Source: Phialocephala subalpina
Lineage: Eukaryota > Ascomycota > Leotiomycetes > Helotiales > Mollisiaceae
DNA: 64,000 nucleotides
Assembly (NCBI GenBank): GCA_900073065.1
Contig: FJOG01000016.1
Coordinates: forward strand, 558,001 to 622,000
Direction: 5' to 3'
How positions within the stretch are numbered: the stretch's first letter is position 1; each line of letters opens with the position of its first letter. The notes beneath the pieces were generated by a model. The model searched no databases. It saw nothing but the letters and a program-made list of their open reading frames with translations, and was not told the origin of the DNA. Made by a program: the position numbers and the translations under genes. This document shows, piece by piece, positions 11,308 to 24,905 of the stretch.

Positions 11308-14300
11308 TGCGACTGTCCTCCTGGAAGGCTGATGAATGTTTGCTGTTCTTAATTAAGAGGGTGTTGTGCTGGTACAAGTGGTGCGGTCCGACAGTGATGT
11401 GATGACTGGGACGCAGATTGACATAAAATGTCGGTGGCAGTGATGTAAGTCGAAGACAAAGACAGTCAAAGAGGATCCAAAGAGGATCCTAGGAGTTCGC
11501 ACGGTGTTTTCCACAAGCCTATTTAGAATTCTTTCAGTATGGCAAGAAGGTTGCTGAAGGTGACGGTGAGAGAGAGCTGTCAACAGCTTCCACAATTATT
11601 GAATCTTTATCGGGACGCCGGGCTCAGGCTCAAGCGGCAGCGGTTCGATAAGGTAGGGAACAGTGGGAACAAGGAACACAGAATTCTCGAGGTCTAATAA
11701 TAAAGTACTTCGAGAACCAGAGGAAACTTCGAAGAAACTCAGACGATCCTTAATCCAGCAGAATTGTCCAATTGCCTCGAGAAAACTCGTTCACGATGCT
11801 CTCAGGGTTTTGTGCTGATTTTCTCTGACCGCTTCCACCACATAAGCCTTTTAGCAACACCACTTCATGACACCCTTCCGCCGTCAGGGCACCGCAAGAG
11901 CATCCAATAAATGGCGCAAGCCAGAGTGGGACTTGCATGCCAAGCTGCAATTGCTCAGTCTCGTGCATATGTCCCTTGTCGGCCAAGTCTTGGGGGTCAT
12001 CGAGGGGTCTTGATCTCGGTATTCGGTCTGCTCCCCGAGTCCTACAGTGCAACACCAACTCCAGTGAACGGGATGGCAGAGAGCTCTCCCACCCGAAAGC
12101 GCCGAGTCAGTATCTCCAGAAAGGTCACACGATCCCACATGTTCCTAACGAAATGATAGAAAACCGGTTGGAATTCTCCCTGAGACAGAGGAGCGCATAC
12201 GCCAGCGGCTCTGTCAGTCCTGACCGCTGCTCGACTGACTCTCGTCTCGCCTCATCTCTCGTCGGACATCGAATCCAGGATCGAATCAAACAGTTCAAGG
12301 ATGGAAATATTGAGATGTCCGATTGCAAGCAGACCTGGGTAACAAATCAGCGCCCTGCTGCAGACCCCAGCTCGGCGGATGTTCCGGAGAACGTGGGCAA
12401 CAATTGGGGAGATCCGACCCCCGCGAGGGGGCTTCCACGCTGGAGCAGGATCTTGGGGCGCCTGCTTCACTTATTTTATCGATCGGCTGCCGGCTTCCAA
12501 CGCCACAAACGACAGAATCGACTGGTTGGCGGGCTAGGCGGGCCCATGCAGCCTTGTGCAAACGTTCGTGCAAGACATAGAGTATAGCTCCAAGGAGAAC
12601 TACAAGAGTACAATATCTGTCTTTCCCCAGAGGAGAGTGTTGCTGTGGCAATAACTGGTCGAGGCCTCGAGCGAGTCCAAAGGTCACTGAACGAAGGCTT
12701 GAACCAAAGTTGGGTATCGATGTTTCAGTAATCTCATTGCTGTTGGGTATCTGACTCAAAACGCCGTATCCGAAGCGCGGAGAACATGCAATTAGTTGGT
12801 TAGTGATATTTCGGAGGATTATTAATTTGGGATAACTCCCATTCCACATGGATAGCAAGGATATGAGGGTCAGATGACAAGTTGCAGACAAGCCTCTGTT
12901 CCATCTGAACTTCGCCCAACGGCAAGTGTTTCAGCCCTAGAGTTTGGAACCAAAAGGTGTAATGAACTCAATGCGCTACAAGTTTATTTCAACTACAAGT
13001 TTGCTTTTGTCATTTTATTCTGGTGAAGATCCTCGGCCACTCAGCCAGCCACATTGGCGCCATGACGCAGGTATTGCGAGGTAGTATTCAACCAAAATCT
13101 GCCAACAACTACATATACAAACTTCATGCCAGTTCTGAATTGCTGGGAATGGGCGGCAAATACAACGGATTATCAACTTGACGACAGATGGTGGACTTGC
13201 GAACTTGGGAGAGCGGAGTTGATACAGTGGAGCGAACTTGCGAGACCTTCACCACTCAACATCTGTTCTGCTCTCCAAACTGCCTTTGAGAGTGCTGGAC
13301 CCCCCGGAAAGAGCAAGTTAGCTGAAAAATTATGGCAGGACCTACGCATGTTGTTTTCCTTGGTCGATCTTGGAAGCTGGAAGTGTGGCTCTGGATCTCG
13401 AAAGGCACGCCCCACGAACTCGACTGCACAACCTCCACTCAATCTCGAAGGTAGCGTTTGGACGGCTTTCCTGGAACCTTGGATCCACATATTAGGAAGT
13501 GAAAGATTGGCGGGTATAACTGCAAATTTCGGTGCAGTGGAGTCCTGGGTTGAGGAGAGACAGCAAGGTTGTTACAAAGGCATTCTTCGATTCTTCCTTT
13601 CCACTGTTGAAGATTCTGGTTGGGGTTCGGTCTTCCTCGACTCTTTCTTTATTGTCATCAATCTTTTGCGATTGTTTGTTTTACTTTCGACTCAACCCGG
13701 TACTGGAGAAATGGTCCTACGAGCTCGGAATCTTCGACGCAGAGTTGTGTCTCCTTGCAGGCGGAAATAGTTTTATGGTGATATCGGTGGGAGAAGATAA
13801 CTCATCTAACTAGCCAACGCACCAAGACCACAGCGAAGTAGCGTAGAATACGGTTGAGGTTTGCAGGAGAGCTTCTGTTGTCGTTGTCAAGAAGCTGACG
13901 ACGCATTGTCTAGGAAATGAATGAACGAGTTCTGCTTGGGATGGTGGATGGAGAGGATGCCTGTTCCGCAAGTCGCGTCAGCGTAAGGAACTGAAGATAT
14001 GAGGTGTGTGAAGGTGGAAACGTTTAAGAAAACGCCTCTGCTGACATCGCTACTCGTCGTTGCAGGCTCACCTCTCAGGTTAGATTGAAGGCTGACGGAC
14101 GATTACATGTGGATTGACTGACGGTCGGTCGACTTCGGAATGAGAAGTCGAATTACGGGTGGGCCTTGGACCAGTGCAAGACTATCGGGAAATCCTGAGT
14201 GCGTCTTCGAAGCACCTAGAGACAACAGAAGAAACCTCATATGCTCGTCCAGTGTCTGAAGGTCTCGCGGACGTGCAGATACGTGGGTAACGAGATTCTT

Positions 14301-17300
14301 TGTCGTGCAGAAGATAGGAAGATACTTTTAGTGTCGTTAATCACACCAACAAAAAATCCCTCCTGGACGCTGTGAGGGACGTCGACAGGCGACTGACCTG
14401 CAATGACTTGCAGTCGATAGTCTTCCTCGCGCGGACGGAAAGACTACTAGCTTTCTTCTAGAGTGCGGGATTTGGAGATCAGTTCCAGATGTTGGTGATC
14501 TGCGTTGTTGTTTCCTCTTCCTCGGTTCCTCGACGATACTGCGAGCCAGATGACTGGGAATTAGATGCTGAGCTTGAGTGTTTTCGGCACTTGGACGGGT
14601 GTTCTCACGCTGACGATGGTATTCGCCGTGTTGATCAGTTGCTCATGAGAATAATTCCTGGGATTTGGTGTGGGTTGTTGAGGATGTGGATGAGTGGACG
14701 CATTGGGAAAGGTATCACCGAGAGCTTGGGTGGTCCCAAGGCACTGGCGCTACCTTTACTCGCTCACAACCTCGAACACCATCGTCAACCACTATCTGGC
14801 ACGATATCCAAGTCAAGAAGGTTCGAACGAAGCGGCGCAAGCGGCAGTCTTCGAAGTTCAAACTGACTTCTGGCACTGGTTCGATCACAGCAATCACCAT
14901 TTTATAGTCATGCGGACTTTTTTTTCCCCACTCGACGATGGGTAGCGGCTAACTCCCCTTCTTTCCCGAAGCTGGAAGCATCTAGAGATATCCAGTTGCA
15001 TCCTCTACAGAACAGCCAGTAGCTTTTGGTCTAAGAGATATAAGTTAATCTATTTCTGATGTTTCTTTTTCCTGTTTTTCTACTGTGCAATGTAGTCAAA
15101 GGCATGCACGACGTGGCTAGGCCCATACGAGCACCCCACATTCAACAATGCCATCATCCAAGATGCTGAAATCTATTCACAATTGATTTTCCCTTGCCCC
15201 TAACCCCAAATTCTGTACTGATAACGGTTGATTGCTTCCTTTTCCCTTTGCTGCATGTTGCAAACTCCCAATAAAGCGCACCTTTACAGCCTGAAGAGAC
15301 AGTTCGCTGGGCAAAATTTATTCGGCCGACCCTACGCAGAGACTTGCATTTTTGAACATACATCCTGGCATGTGTTGGTGCACGAAGTCTTTTTTGAAAG
15401 CTTGGAACGCTACTTTCACGCTGTCTCCAATCTAGGAGCTTTTTAAAGCCAGCGGGTCTTTGGACTTGTGCAAGGGGTGGTTTCTAAAGCTAAGACGGCC
15501 AATCGATAGATGCATTTCTTAGTTCTTCTAGTCTCAAGCGAGTCTAGGATCGTCGTCATCCAGAAAACCCACTCACACTAAATGCCAAGTCCTTAGTTCC
15601 CGAGAGTCCTGACAAATGTTACCCTGCGGCTGACCTTGCTTATCTGGCGTAACATAAGCAAGATAACGACCAGAGACTTGGAACTCAGATCTCCCAGAGA
15701 TGAGGTTGACAGCGTCAATCGCAATTACAGCATACAGATTTGCGGTATGACAACTTTGGCAACGACCCCGGATTGAACGTCTCAACTCAAAAGAGCATGG
15801 ATGGGGTGGCAATAACTAAATATATGTTTATTGTTTCATCAATCTAGACACGCACGTGCGGGCTGGATACGAGATGTAACTTACGAGAGATACGACTGTG
15901 CATACCACCCGAAGAACACGCATCGCTGCATAGCCACTTCACGCCTCAGCTGGTCTTCGAGGCCAGCGCTTCTCAATGCAGAGGCTTGTGGTCTTCGTTT
16001 AACCCCTGATTTTCAAGCCATATCCGGCTTGGTTTCGAGTTTAGGGTTTCTGCAGAGCCTTGCCATCCCTGCAATTGCAGAGACCGTGCAGATTTTCCCA
16101 TAACTCCGAGAACCAACGAGCGAAAGTCCCAACGTCAATTCTTGAACTGGTGAGCTACTTCTTGCCTCTTATCTCATAGCTTCACCGCAAACACCCGACA
16201 TCCAGAATAGCACGCGGCCCGCAGTCCCGATATGTACCACAAACCGGTTCCTGGATACTGTCCACCAAAATCAATATTTCTCACCCAATCGCGATGTCGG
16301 AATTTCATCGATTCTCTCAAACCCGGTATCCAGCCGCATCATCTCTGCTGGTTCCGAATGCGCACGGCTCGTAGCTGGGAGAAGAACGCCACACTCGTGG
16401 CAACGCTTGAGCAAACGCGTGGCGCTGCACTGTCCTCATCACATTCCGCGTGCGGGCGCTGAAGACGCCAACAGAGACATTCTGAGGCTGTTGGCTTGAT
16501 TGGCTTGATTGGCTTGTTTTAACACGTTTCGACAGCTTTGACTGCTGGTGCTGGACTTGGACTCTGAGGAAACGAAGCTACTGTACTACCGAAGAACCTT
16601 CGTCCTTTACCTCGATCAGTAATTGTCTCAAAGAAGGAAGCTGTCTTTTCTAGCTTCCTCTTTTGGTCTCTGTAAGTGCCTCTCTTATAACAAGTTCAAT
16701 CGACTCTAGCTCACTCGGGTTCTGCTAGGTCCCAAACTTCCAAAAGGACTCGTCGACTCGATGAGAAATTCCAAGGTAGGAAAAGCTACAAGGCTAGAGA
16801 ATAGCAGCCACACCTTTCAGATTAATCTATCTCGATGCAAACGGGGACTGCCCAACACTTACCCAAGCTGATAATGCAGATAGGACATCAACGGCCTAGA
16901 TCATGCTGCTAACAACTCATTGGCAAGGGCAATTTCCCTCAATATTTGCTTCCGTGCAATTGTACCACTGCGCAGTGTGCAACATCTAAATATAACCATT
17001 ATATAGGGAGCCGATATAGACTGAGGGTTTTCGCAGCCTTTCAGCCTCACCTCCCGCGCTGTATCTCGGCGCAAGCCCGCCGCCACAGCGACAGAATTGT
17101 AAGCCTCGCAATGATTCGCGCTTATTCCACCAGGAAATGGCAGCACATATGTCATTCGTGCTTCATAGACCTGGCGCGGCTGCTACACTCTACCGTGCAG
17201 AAGAGCAGAGCCCAAATGGTAGATATCGACCCAAGTCCAGATCTCTATTTTCCATTTTTTGCAAGCATCAATTTAAATCATTTTCCTAGGGTTTCCAAAA

Positions 17301-18465
17301 GACCGAAAACAGAAGATAGATCGGAATGGCTATCGAGAAATTTTATGTTCGCTTTTTCACTCGGTAGATGTACCTCACACTAGGACCGAAATAAGGTGCA
17401 TTCTGAATGGGCCGGACCCCCACGCTAATGGGATGTTTATGCTGTTCCTGAAAATAGCTTCCAACCGTTCATCGAAACTTCTCTTTGGCACGGATCAATG
17501 TCGATCCTCGGTTTGGATTACCGGCAATGCTCAAGGTCCCCCCCACGAGAATTAATGCAATCTATCGCGACCAACTACACTTTCTAGAACGCTGCCCAAA
17601 GAATGCAGTGTGATAGGTGTGGATGGGCAGAGTTCGATAGCCTCCTCGAGAGCCTTGCACTTGCATGAGCGTATGTTGAGTAACAGGCCACATCCATGGC
17701 CAGATGAACTGGCGTATGCAATCCCCTGACTATGCCAGAAATAGTTAACATAGACGGGAGTCGAATGCAGAGTACAACACTGCAAGCAATCTGCCCGCTG
17801 CATCCTCCAAACGTCATGGCTCAGCCGCACTTTGTTTGACAAAAAGACATACTCTCAGATATGTCTCTAGGCTACCAAAACACACTTCTGCGGGGGGCAG
17901 ACACAAACAGGAAAGCTCTTACCATAGCCTCGGACGCATGAGGGGCCCATCTTTAGGCCAACAGATGGGAGCGTGGTAGTTTCCGCCCTAACGTTGATAC
18001 TGTTGAGACTTTACTGGCAGACACCGTGGGCTCCCTTCAGGTCCCGGGTTCCAAGCCCACACAATGTCTTCGGCCATCCAAGGTCGAATGCCCAGACTTT
18101 TGGCTTCATCCTGTGCTACATCCTAATTCAGCTTTACAAGGGAGCCACATCTTACCGCGGTGAGTCCGCCTTGCAGGAGAGTTGTCTAGTTCTTGAATTC
18201 AAACGAGCATGGTGCTGTTCCTGGTCCAATTCTTCAATAAGTCCCGGCTACTCTCGTTCACCCCACTACCGACGGCTAGCAGCGCTGACCTTTTTGTTGT
18301 TGATCTCTAAATATTTTTTCTTGTCCTCCTTTATGCAACCTTCCTTTCGTTAAACAATCTCTGATAAAACTTTCACTCGTTTTGCCTTTGACCCCAAGGC
18401 ATCCTTTCGTTCCCACAACACCACACGTTTTTTGTCGTGTTTGTTCCTCGAAAGGTCACGTCAAG
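11308..18465. other. Seven-kilobase gene-poor region
   Basis: I see no gene with domain, splice and start support on either strand. The longest frames are 12295-12891 (minus, 198 codons) and 13126-13770 (plus, 214 codons with one hydrophobic stretch near its end); neither resembles a family I know and both could be chance. A short 9-bp tandem repeat lies at 16492-16516. I found no tRNA B-box. The final 150 bases, rich in CTTT and TTTCCTT runs, look like the promoter and leader of the glycosyltransferase gene. Confidence 0.45.
16492..16516. repeat. 9-bp tandem repeat, ~2.8 copies
   Basis: TGGCTTGAT is repeated head to tail (16492, 16501, then partial from 16510). Non-coding. Confidence 0.8.
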
Positions 18466-21397
18466 ATGAACGCCATCAAAGGATACCTCCAGCCAGCTTC
18501 CAAGAAGCCCAAAGCTGAGAAGAAAAGCATACCCACACCTCCAATCGAGTTGACCGTCACTCCACCTTTGGGCTCACCTTTGTCCACAACGCCTGCTGGC
18601 AGTCGTTTCCCCTCGCGTCCAAGCTCACTTTACCCAGCGGGTGACTTTCGAAATGCCGCAAGAGAAAGTATCCTCGATATCAAATCCGATGTTATGGTCA
18701 ATTGGCTCCATCAACAACAGTTGGAAAAGCTGTGGGCCGTCGAAAATGGAAACGAAGGGGTGATACTCAAGAAGGGCAAAGGGGACTTCGCATGCTCACC
18801 AGCTGTTCTACGACACAATATCTTCTACGACCAAGTAATTGCAATGAATGTCCGAGTAAGTCATGGCTATCCAGTTGTCCATTGCGGCTTATGCTAATAC
18901 CTCGAAGTGTGCGATGACCGTAAACACGCGCTTCATCAGAATTTTCCTCGAACGACATGCAGCTGATTACGTTCCTCTCGCTGATGGCCTCCGATTACAA
19001 GTCCTTCCATCCGTTGAACACCTTCACAACTGTCAAAAGCACCACTTCGCCGCGTTTATCAGAGACCAACACTTTCTCATCGTATGGGATGATGAACCAA
19101 AGAACTTGCTTGTGCGTGCGGCACAAATCGAGGAGTCCCTTATGCGTATGATCTGGGGTGATGCCGACGCGCTGGAACCAATGGGTGAGAAGAAGAGCGC
19201 TAATGTCTCCACGACTGAGTTGGTAAATGGTCAAATCACCCCAGGAGAGTTAGAGGGTGCACTCAATGCCGAGAAGCGACCAACTGTCCTCCTCAATCCC
19301 ATCATGGTCGGCCTAACATTGACGTTGTTGATTGCTGCACTCGGCCTTGGATGGAGAAACCTCGCACAAGAAGTTGCCGTCGACGGCAAGTATACCCGAC
19401 TCGCCCTACTTGTGGTCACCCCCTGCCAGGTTTTTGTATCACTCTTCTTCATGCAGATCATTGTCGTCAACATCGCCCAGATCTTCGGGCCTATCAGTCA
19501 GTTGAACATGAACTCCAAGTTCTACTCTGGAAAGCCCCCAAAACGTCTCAATCGCGATGGATTCCTTCCGCACGTCACGATTCAGATGCCAGTCTACAAG
19601 GAAGGCTTGAATGCTGTCATTCAGCCAACAATTATCTCCCTGAAAGCCGCCATCTCGACTTACGAGTTGCAAGGAGGATCTGCAAACATCTTTGTCAACG
19701 ACGATGGTATGCAGTTAGTATCAGGAGAGGAGGCCCAAGCTCGCCGAGACTTCTATGAGGAACACAACATCGGATGGGTGGCCAGACCAAAGCACAACCC
19801 CAAGCCAGGGGATGGAGAGAAGGGATTCGTGCGTCGCGGAAAGTTTAAGAAGGCTTCCAACATGAATTATGCTCTCATGGTCAACAACAAAGTCGAGGAA
19901 AAGCTTCTGCTCGTCGAGCGCCACGCCAACTGGACACAAGAAGACGAATATGTTGCTTACGATCAATGTTTGGCTCAAGTCTTGACAGAGGAAGAAGGAC
20001 GCGCATGGGCAGAAGGTAATATCCGTGTGGGAGACTACATCTTGTTGATCGACTCTGATACTCGAGTTCCTGTCGATTGTTTGCTAGACGCCGCAAGCGA
20101 GATGGAGCAATCACCTCAAGTCGGCATCTTGCAGTACTCATCTGGCGTCATGCAAGTTACCGACAGTTTCTTCGAAAACGGGTCAGTACATCATGTCATT
20201 ATGTCTTAGCTGTGATTCTAACAATTGGCAGTATCACCTTCTTCACCAACCTCATTTACACTGCCATCTGCTACACGGTCGCAAATGGAGATGTGTCTCC
20301 TTTCGTCGGTCATAATGCTATTCTGCGATGGGCTGCTCTGCAAGAGGTTTCATACGAAGATGAAGATGGCTACGAGAAATTCTGGTCCGAATCACACGTT
20401 TCCGAAGACTTCGACATGTCCTTGCGGTTACAGGTAGCAGGATACATCATCCGACTCGGCTCATACACAGGCGACGGCTTCAAAGAGGGTGTCTCACTTA
20501 CTGTCTACGACGAGCTCAACCGATGGGAGAAATACGCATACGGCTGTAACGAACTGTTGTTCCATCCGTTCCGTTTCTGGGTCACCCGAGGACCCTTCAC
20601 CCCTCTCTTCCGCAAGTTCCTCACCTCGAACATTCGTTTCACGTCCAAGATCACCATTCTTGCTTATATTGGCACCTACTACGCTATTGGTGCCGCATGG
20701 ATCCTCACTCTCGCGAATTACTTCTTGATCGGGTGGTTCAATGGCTATCTCGACCACTACTACCTGGATTCTTTCAAAGTCTATTTCTCCCTCATCATCG
20801 TCTTCAGCGCTCTGGGTAACATCTCCCTCGCCGTCCTCCGCTACCGTCTTTCCCAACGCTCTCTCTTCGGAGCCAGTAAGTCCTTTCCCCCCACCCTCAC
20901 AAATCCAAAACTAACCACCACCGCAGTCTGGGAAAATTTCCAATGGCTCCTCCTCCTCACCGTCTTCCTCGGCGGCATTTCTTTGCATGTCTCCCAAGCC
21001 CTGCTCTGTCACTTCTTCGAAATCGACATGACCTGGGGCGCCACCGCGAAAGAAGTCGAAAACGTAACTTTCTTTGAAGAAGTACCTCGTCTCCTCAAAC
21101 GCTTCAAATTCACCTTCATCTTCTGTATCGCTTGTACGGTGATTATGATTGTAGGTGCGGTGGCGCTGCCATGGGAATGGAGGATTACGGACTTTGTGGC
21201 AATTTATCCGTGTATGTATAAATCCCGCCCTGATTCTACCATTTCGTAGGGAGTAGAGCTCCCGAAGAGCTCGGCTCCTCGACTCCTCAGCGTCCTTTGA
21301 AACCACTTACTGACTTCTTGTAGTGTGCACGGTGGTTGTTAGTCATTTCTTTTTGCCGGTTGCGTTGAATCCGGCGTTGATGATGTTTACTTGGTAG
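18466..21397 (+). CDS. Membrane-bound glycosyltransferase family 2 protein
   Basis: Five exons: 18466-18855, 18908-20181, 20232-20875, 20927-21211 and 21324-21397. All phases are consistent and the product is 888 residues. After a soluble N-terminal region there are two hydrophobic segments, then a processive GT2 core. It contains MPVYKEG (about residue 353), FVNDDG, the metal-binding DSD (about 512, in LLIDSDTRVP), SEDFDM (about 611) and an NRWEK motif (about 650) that stands where the QxxRW motif of chitin and cellulose synthases sits. Several membrane spans follow. This layout fits fungal GT2 proteins distantly related to chitin and hyaluronan synthases and probably making a cell-surface polysaccharide; the product is not determinable. 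The stop at 21397 lies 73 bp before the assembly gap, so the last exon is complete as read. Confidence 0.88.
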
Positions 21398-22926
21398 ACA
21401 AATCATTTGCTGCTGTGCTGCTGGTTATGCTTGTTGGTATTATGGTTGTTAGAGTTGGAAATGGTGTTTANNNNNNNNNNNNNNNNNNNNNNNNNNNNNN
21501 NNNNNNNNNNNNNNNNNNNNNNNNNNNNNNNNNNNNNNNNNNNNNNNNNNNNNNNNNNNNNNNNNNNNNNNNNNNNNNNNNNNNNNNNNNNNNNNNNNNN
21601 NNNNNNNNNNNNNNNNNNNNNNNNNNNNNNNNNNNNNNNNNNNNNNNNNNNNNNNNNNNNNNNNNNNNNNNNNNNNNNNNNNNNNNNNNNNNNNNNNNNN
21701 NNNNNNNNNNNNNNNNNNNNNNNNNNNNNNNNNNNNNNNNNNNNNNNNNNNNNNNNNNNNNNNNNNNNNNNNNNNNNNNNNNNNNNNNNNNNNNNNNNNN
21801 NNNNNNNNNNNNNNNNNNNNNNNNNNNNNNNNNNNNNNNNNNNNNNNNNNNNNNNNNNNNNNNNNNNNNNNNNNNNNNNNNNNNNNNNNNNNNNNNNNNN
21901 NNNNNNNNNNNNNNNNNNNNNNNNNNNNNNNNNNNNNNNNNNNNNNNNNNNNNNNNNNNNNNNNNNNNNNNNNNNNNNNNNNNNNNNNNNNNNNNNNNNN
22001 NNNNNNNNNNNNNNNNNNNNNNNNNNNNNNNNNNNNNNNNNNNNNNNNNNNNNNNNNNNNNNNNNNNNNNNNTGGATGGGAAGAATACTGTATTAGAGGA
22101 TATGGCGTCCTTTCTTGAGACTGGGTTTCAGACCAGCAGGTACATAAAGTGGGGTTTACATGATGAATAACGGTCGATGGACATACTGACAAGGGACGAA
22201 TGGAGTAGATAGATGGGCTTGGCGTTACATACAGATACATAGGACATAATGTGAATACATAATTTTCTGAACATCACTTATCTTCCTTGATTGAGATGAG
22301 AGGTGAACAGATAATTAAAAATTACTTCAAATTGGTATCAGTGCCAAACCCTATCAATGCGGATGCCCAGAAAGAATAAAGCAGATGCTTCGTATGCTGC
22401 GTACGCTGAATCGCTGATGCACGTGGGTATTTGCCTTCGCAAATTCCCCAAAGTTCGGCTAGTAATTCCTCAGGCGGGACGAGAGAGGTAACCCCCTTCC
22501 TTTCACTTGGTTCCCGAGATCCGAAGATCTGAGCGGAGCTCTGACCCTCAGATTATGGCCCCGCAAGGAGGCTGGCATGGGGCTACTTAGCTTAGTGTTT
22601 GACAGCATCGGAGCGCCTTCGTACCCGTGTTTAGAGTTCGTCTATGTAAGGAGATGTGTGCCGACGACAACGAGAGTTTCTCGATCAGACAGTCCAAGGG
22701 TCAACTTGGACTGATCCCACCCTTTCTCTTTTTACCAGCTCCAAAAGGACGATAGCTACATCGCACCGAGATGCAGGGTACTGGTAGCTCACGAAGCGTC
22801 GGCTTGACGCTAAGATTGCGTGGGATTCTAGAGGCGGTGCTGCGAAAACAGTTTGGAGTCGAGACTAGTATCCCTCATGTCCGATATTTAAAAGAGGCTT
22901 CTTTATTTTCAAAAGAAAAGTCTTCA
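21398..22926. other. Intergenic region containing an assembly gap
   Basis: Positions 21471-22072 are 602 N. Flanking sequence shows no gene I can support; open frames spanning the gap are artefacts of the Ns. From 22073 to 22926 there are only short frames. Confidence 0.8.
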
Positions 22927-24166
22927 TCAAGAGCCAAGCTTCTTGAAATCCTTCAGATCTAGACCACCAATTCCATTTTCGAGGGCCTGCACGGACTCAA
23001 TGATATGATCTCGCACACCATGACAAGCGTGCTTCATATAGTATCCCTTCAAATTTCCATCACATTTGCTCTTCAAGTCCATGTCTCGAACCTGCTGTGC
23101 CAAAGTATCGAATGCGATGCCGTTGAAAGGTCTGTCCGGCATTGGATATATGCCAATTCGTGCAGAGGCTTTGATCAATGATCCGAGGAACATCGAGTCA
23201 CAAGCCAAGCTGTATGCAAGTTCGACAGGGTCGGTTGTGTTATCGACGGGAGGACATTGGAACTCGGAGGATATGTATTTATTGGTGAGGGTGTCGACGA
23301 CGGAGAGGAGACTGTCGATTGCTTCCATTCGGCGCTCTTTGATGACATCTGCGGAGCTTGTAAGCTTGGAAGGAGTGAAAACATGGAAAATACTTACCAA
23401 GAAGGGTGTCTGGAATTGGAGGGTCAAAATCCAGATCATTCTCAAGCAGAGTATGGGGTGCCCGCTGTATCAACACCATCGTCATGGGCTTGAAAATCTT
23501 GGGCTTCTCGAAGACCCAAGATATGAACAGCCATGACATGACTTCCTGTCTGTAACCATCATATCTGTCTGGCAGACCTCTCTTACTCAATCTTCGGATC
23601 CACATATCCGAGAAAAACTCGGCCACTTCCAGCATGTGGTATTTGTTGATTAGAACTGCGATTTGCGTGAGTATGAAGAGGGTGGTTTTCCGTGGTACCA
23701 TTCGTGTGTGACCATGGACAAGGTTCAGTAGGACAATGAAGGCGTCCGGATCATCGTCCGGGAGCTCGATGTCAACACTGCCTTCGGAATGCAGCGTTAC
23801 TCCCTCTTTAAATTTGTTTCGGTCCAGCATTGCGGCAAACACTGGTGAGGCTAGCATCAGATGCCTGGAAGAGACTCGCATGTGAACTGGCTGGTTCAAG
23901 AGTACGGCGCTGTACCCAGCGTCTAATGCTGTAGCATCATTGTTGTTCTGGTCAAGATCCATCGTAGGACCCTCTTGTGTCGAGACATTGTCGCTGCCAG
24001 GAAAGGTATCAGGGTCTTCTTCATCGCCCGCTATACTTGACGACTCTGAATCTGGCTCGTTGATTTCCTCCTTCTCGCAGTGACGCGTAAGCTTCAGAAG
24101 AACATCGCCACACGGGTCGAAAATGTGAGATTCGATATCTGGACGATGCCAACTGAAGGTATCCAT
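22927..24166 (-). CDS. BTB/POZ-domain protein (family copy 1, intact)
   Basis: Two exons, 24166-23398 and 23348-22927, with a 49-bp intron (GTAAGT donor) in phase 1; 396 residues. The N-terminus has FDPCGDVLLKLT, a variant of the motif shared by all family copies here. An acidic linker follows (about residues 30-90). The BTB core starts near residue 95 with VSSRHLMLASPVFAAML, continues through ELPDDDPDAFIVLLNLVHG and ends in a helical WLFISWVFEKPKIF segment. The intron falls right after PIPDTLL, the same place as in the other copies. The C-terminal exon carries the MFLGSLIKAS and GIYPMP motifs. BTB domains mediate dimerisation and often act as Cullin-3 substrate adaptors, but no Kelch or MATH domain is present. 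It stands divergent from the epoxide hydrolase gene. Confidence 0.88.
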
Positions 24167-24905
24167 CTTTGGTGGTTATACTGCCTCGATGTTGCTTATC
24201 TTGAGCCTCCTTTGATTGTGCCAGGAGCAAACAAGGAGGCACTCCCAGCAGGCTCCTTAATGCCTCTGCTCTAAATAAAGGAAGAGCAAATGCTCATGGA
24301 GCTGGGTGAAAATTTTGACAGCAATCAAACTCATGATGCGTGTCCTGCTGGCGCAGTGCGAGTCAGAAATAGGTCATGACGATGTGTTGGAGATGTTGTC
24401 CAAGCGGGTTGCGTTGCTCGCTAAAGGAGGGGTATCGCGGTGAGGCACGTGGTAAGTGGACTAACCCCCTTGTAGACTAGCACAACCTAGCGGTTAGGAG
24501 TCTCATTTCAGTTCATCAATGCTCCTCCTTTCTTTCTCCAAATATCAACCTTTGAATCTTATTGACAAATCGCCTAAGGAGGCCATCCCAGTTGCTCTTC
24601 GACAGTATGGCGCGGGGACGTTCGTGCTGAGGCTGTCTAGCCTCCGAGCAAGTGCTGGTCCTGATCCCGATCCCTGCATTCAATCCAATATCTGATTTGA
24701 CGCTGTCCGATGTCCTTGCCTCGTTGAGAGATCTTACCTCTCGCCTACTTTATGTATGTAAGACGAGACCCCAGACATAACAAGGTTGGGCGGTCGCGTA
24801 CAAACTTCATAAAGGTCGACCTATGCCCTCATTAAGCTTCTCTTCACTCATACTGAGATTGTCCGTCGCCCAGTTGAATTTTGAATCCCAATATATCCTC
24901 TCACG
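24167..24905. promoter_or_regulatory. Divergent intergenic region, BTB copy 1 / epoxide hydrolase
   Basis: This 739-bp spacer separates the start codons of two divergent genes and must hold both promoters. No open frame with support and no recognisable operator was found. Confidence 0.5.

Noticed and set aside
12295..12891. 198-codon minus-strand frame
   Set aside because: It overlaps open frames on the other strand and has no domain or start context.
13126..13770. 214-codon plus-strand frame with one hydrophobic stretch
   Set aside because: No recognisable motif, no homologous neighbour and no splice context. Chance frames of this size are expected in a 7-kb region.
18040..18066. GGGTTCCAAGCCC as a possible tRNA T-arm
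   Set aside because: It does not fit the B-box consensus and no matching A-box or cloverleaf could be folded around it.
21391..22240. Long open frames on both strands across 21.4-22.2 kb
   Set aside because: They consist almost entirely of translated N from the assembly gap.
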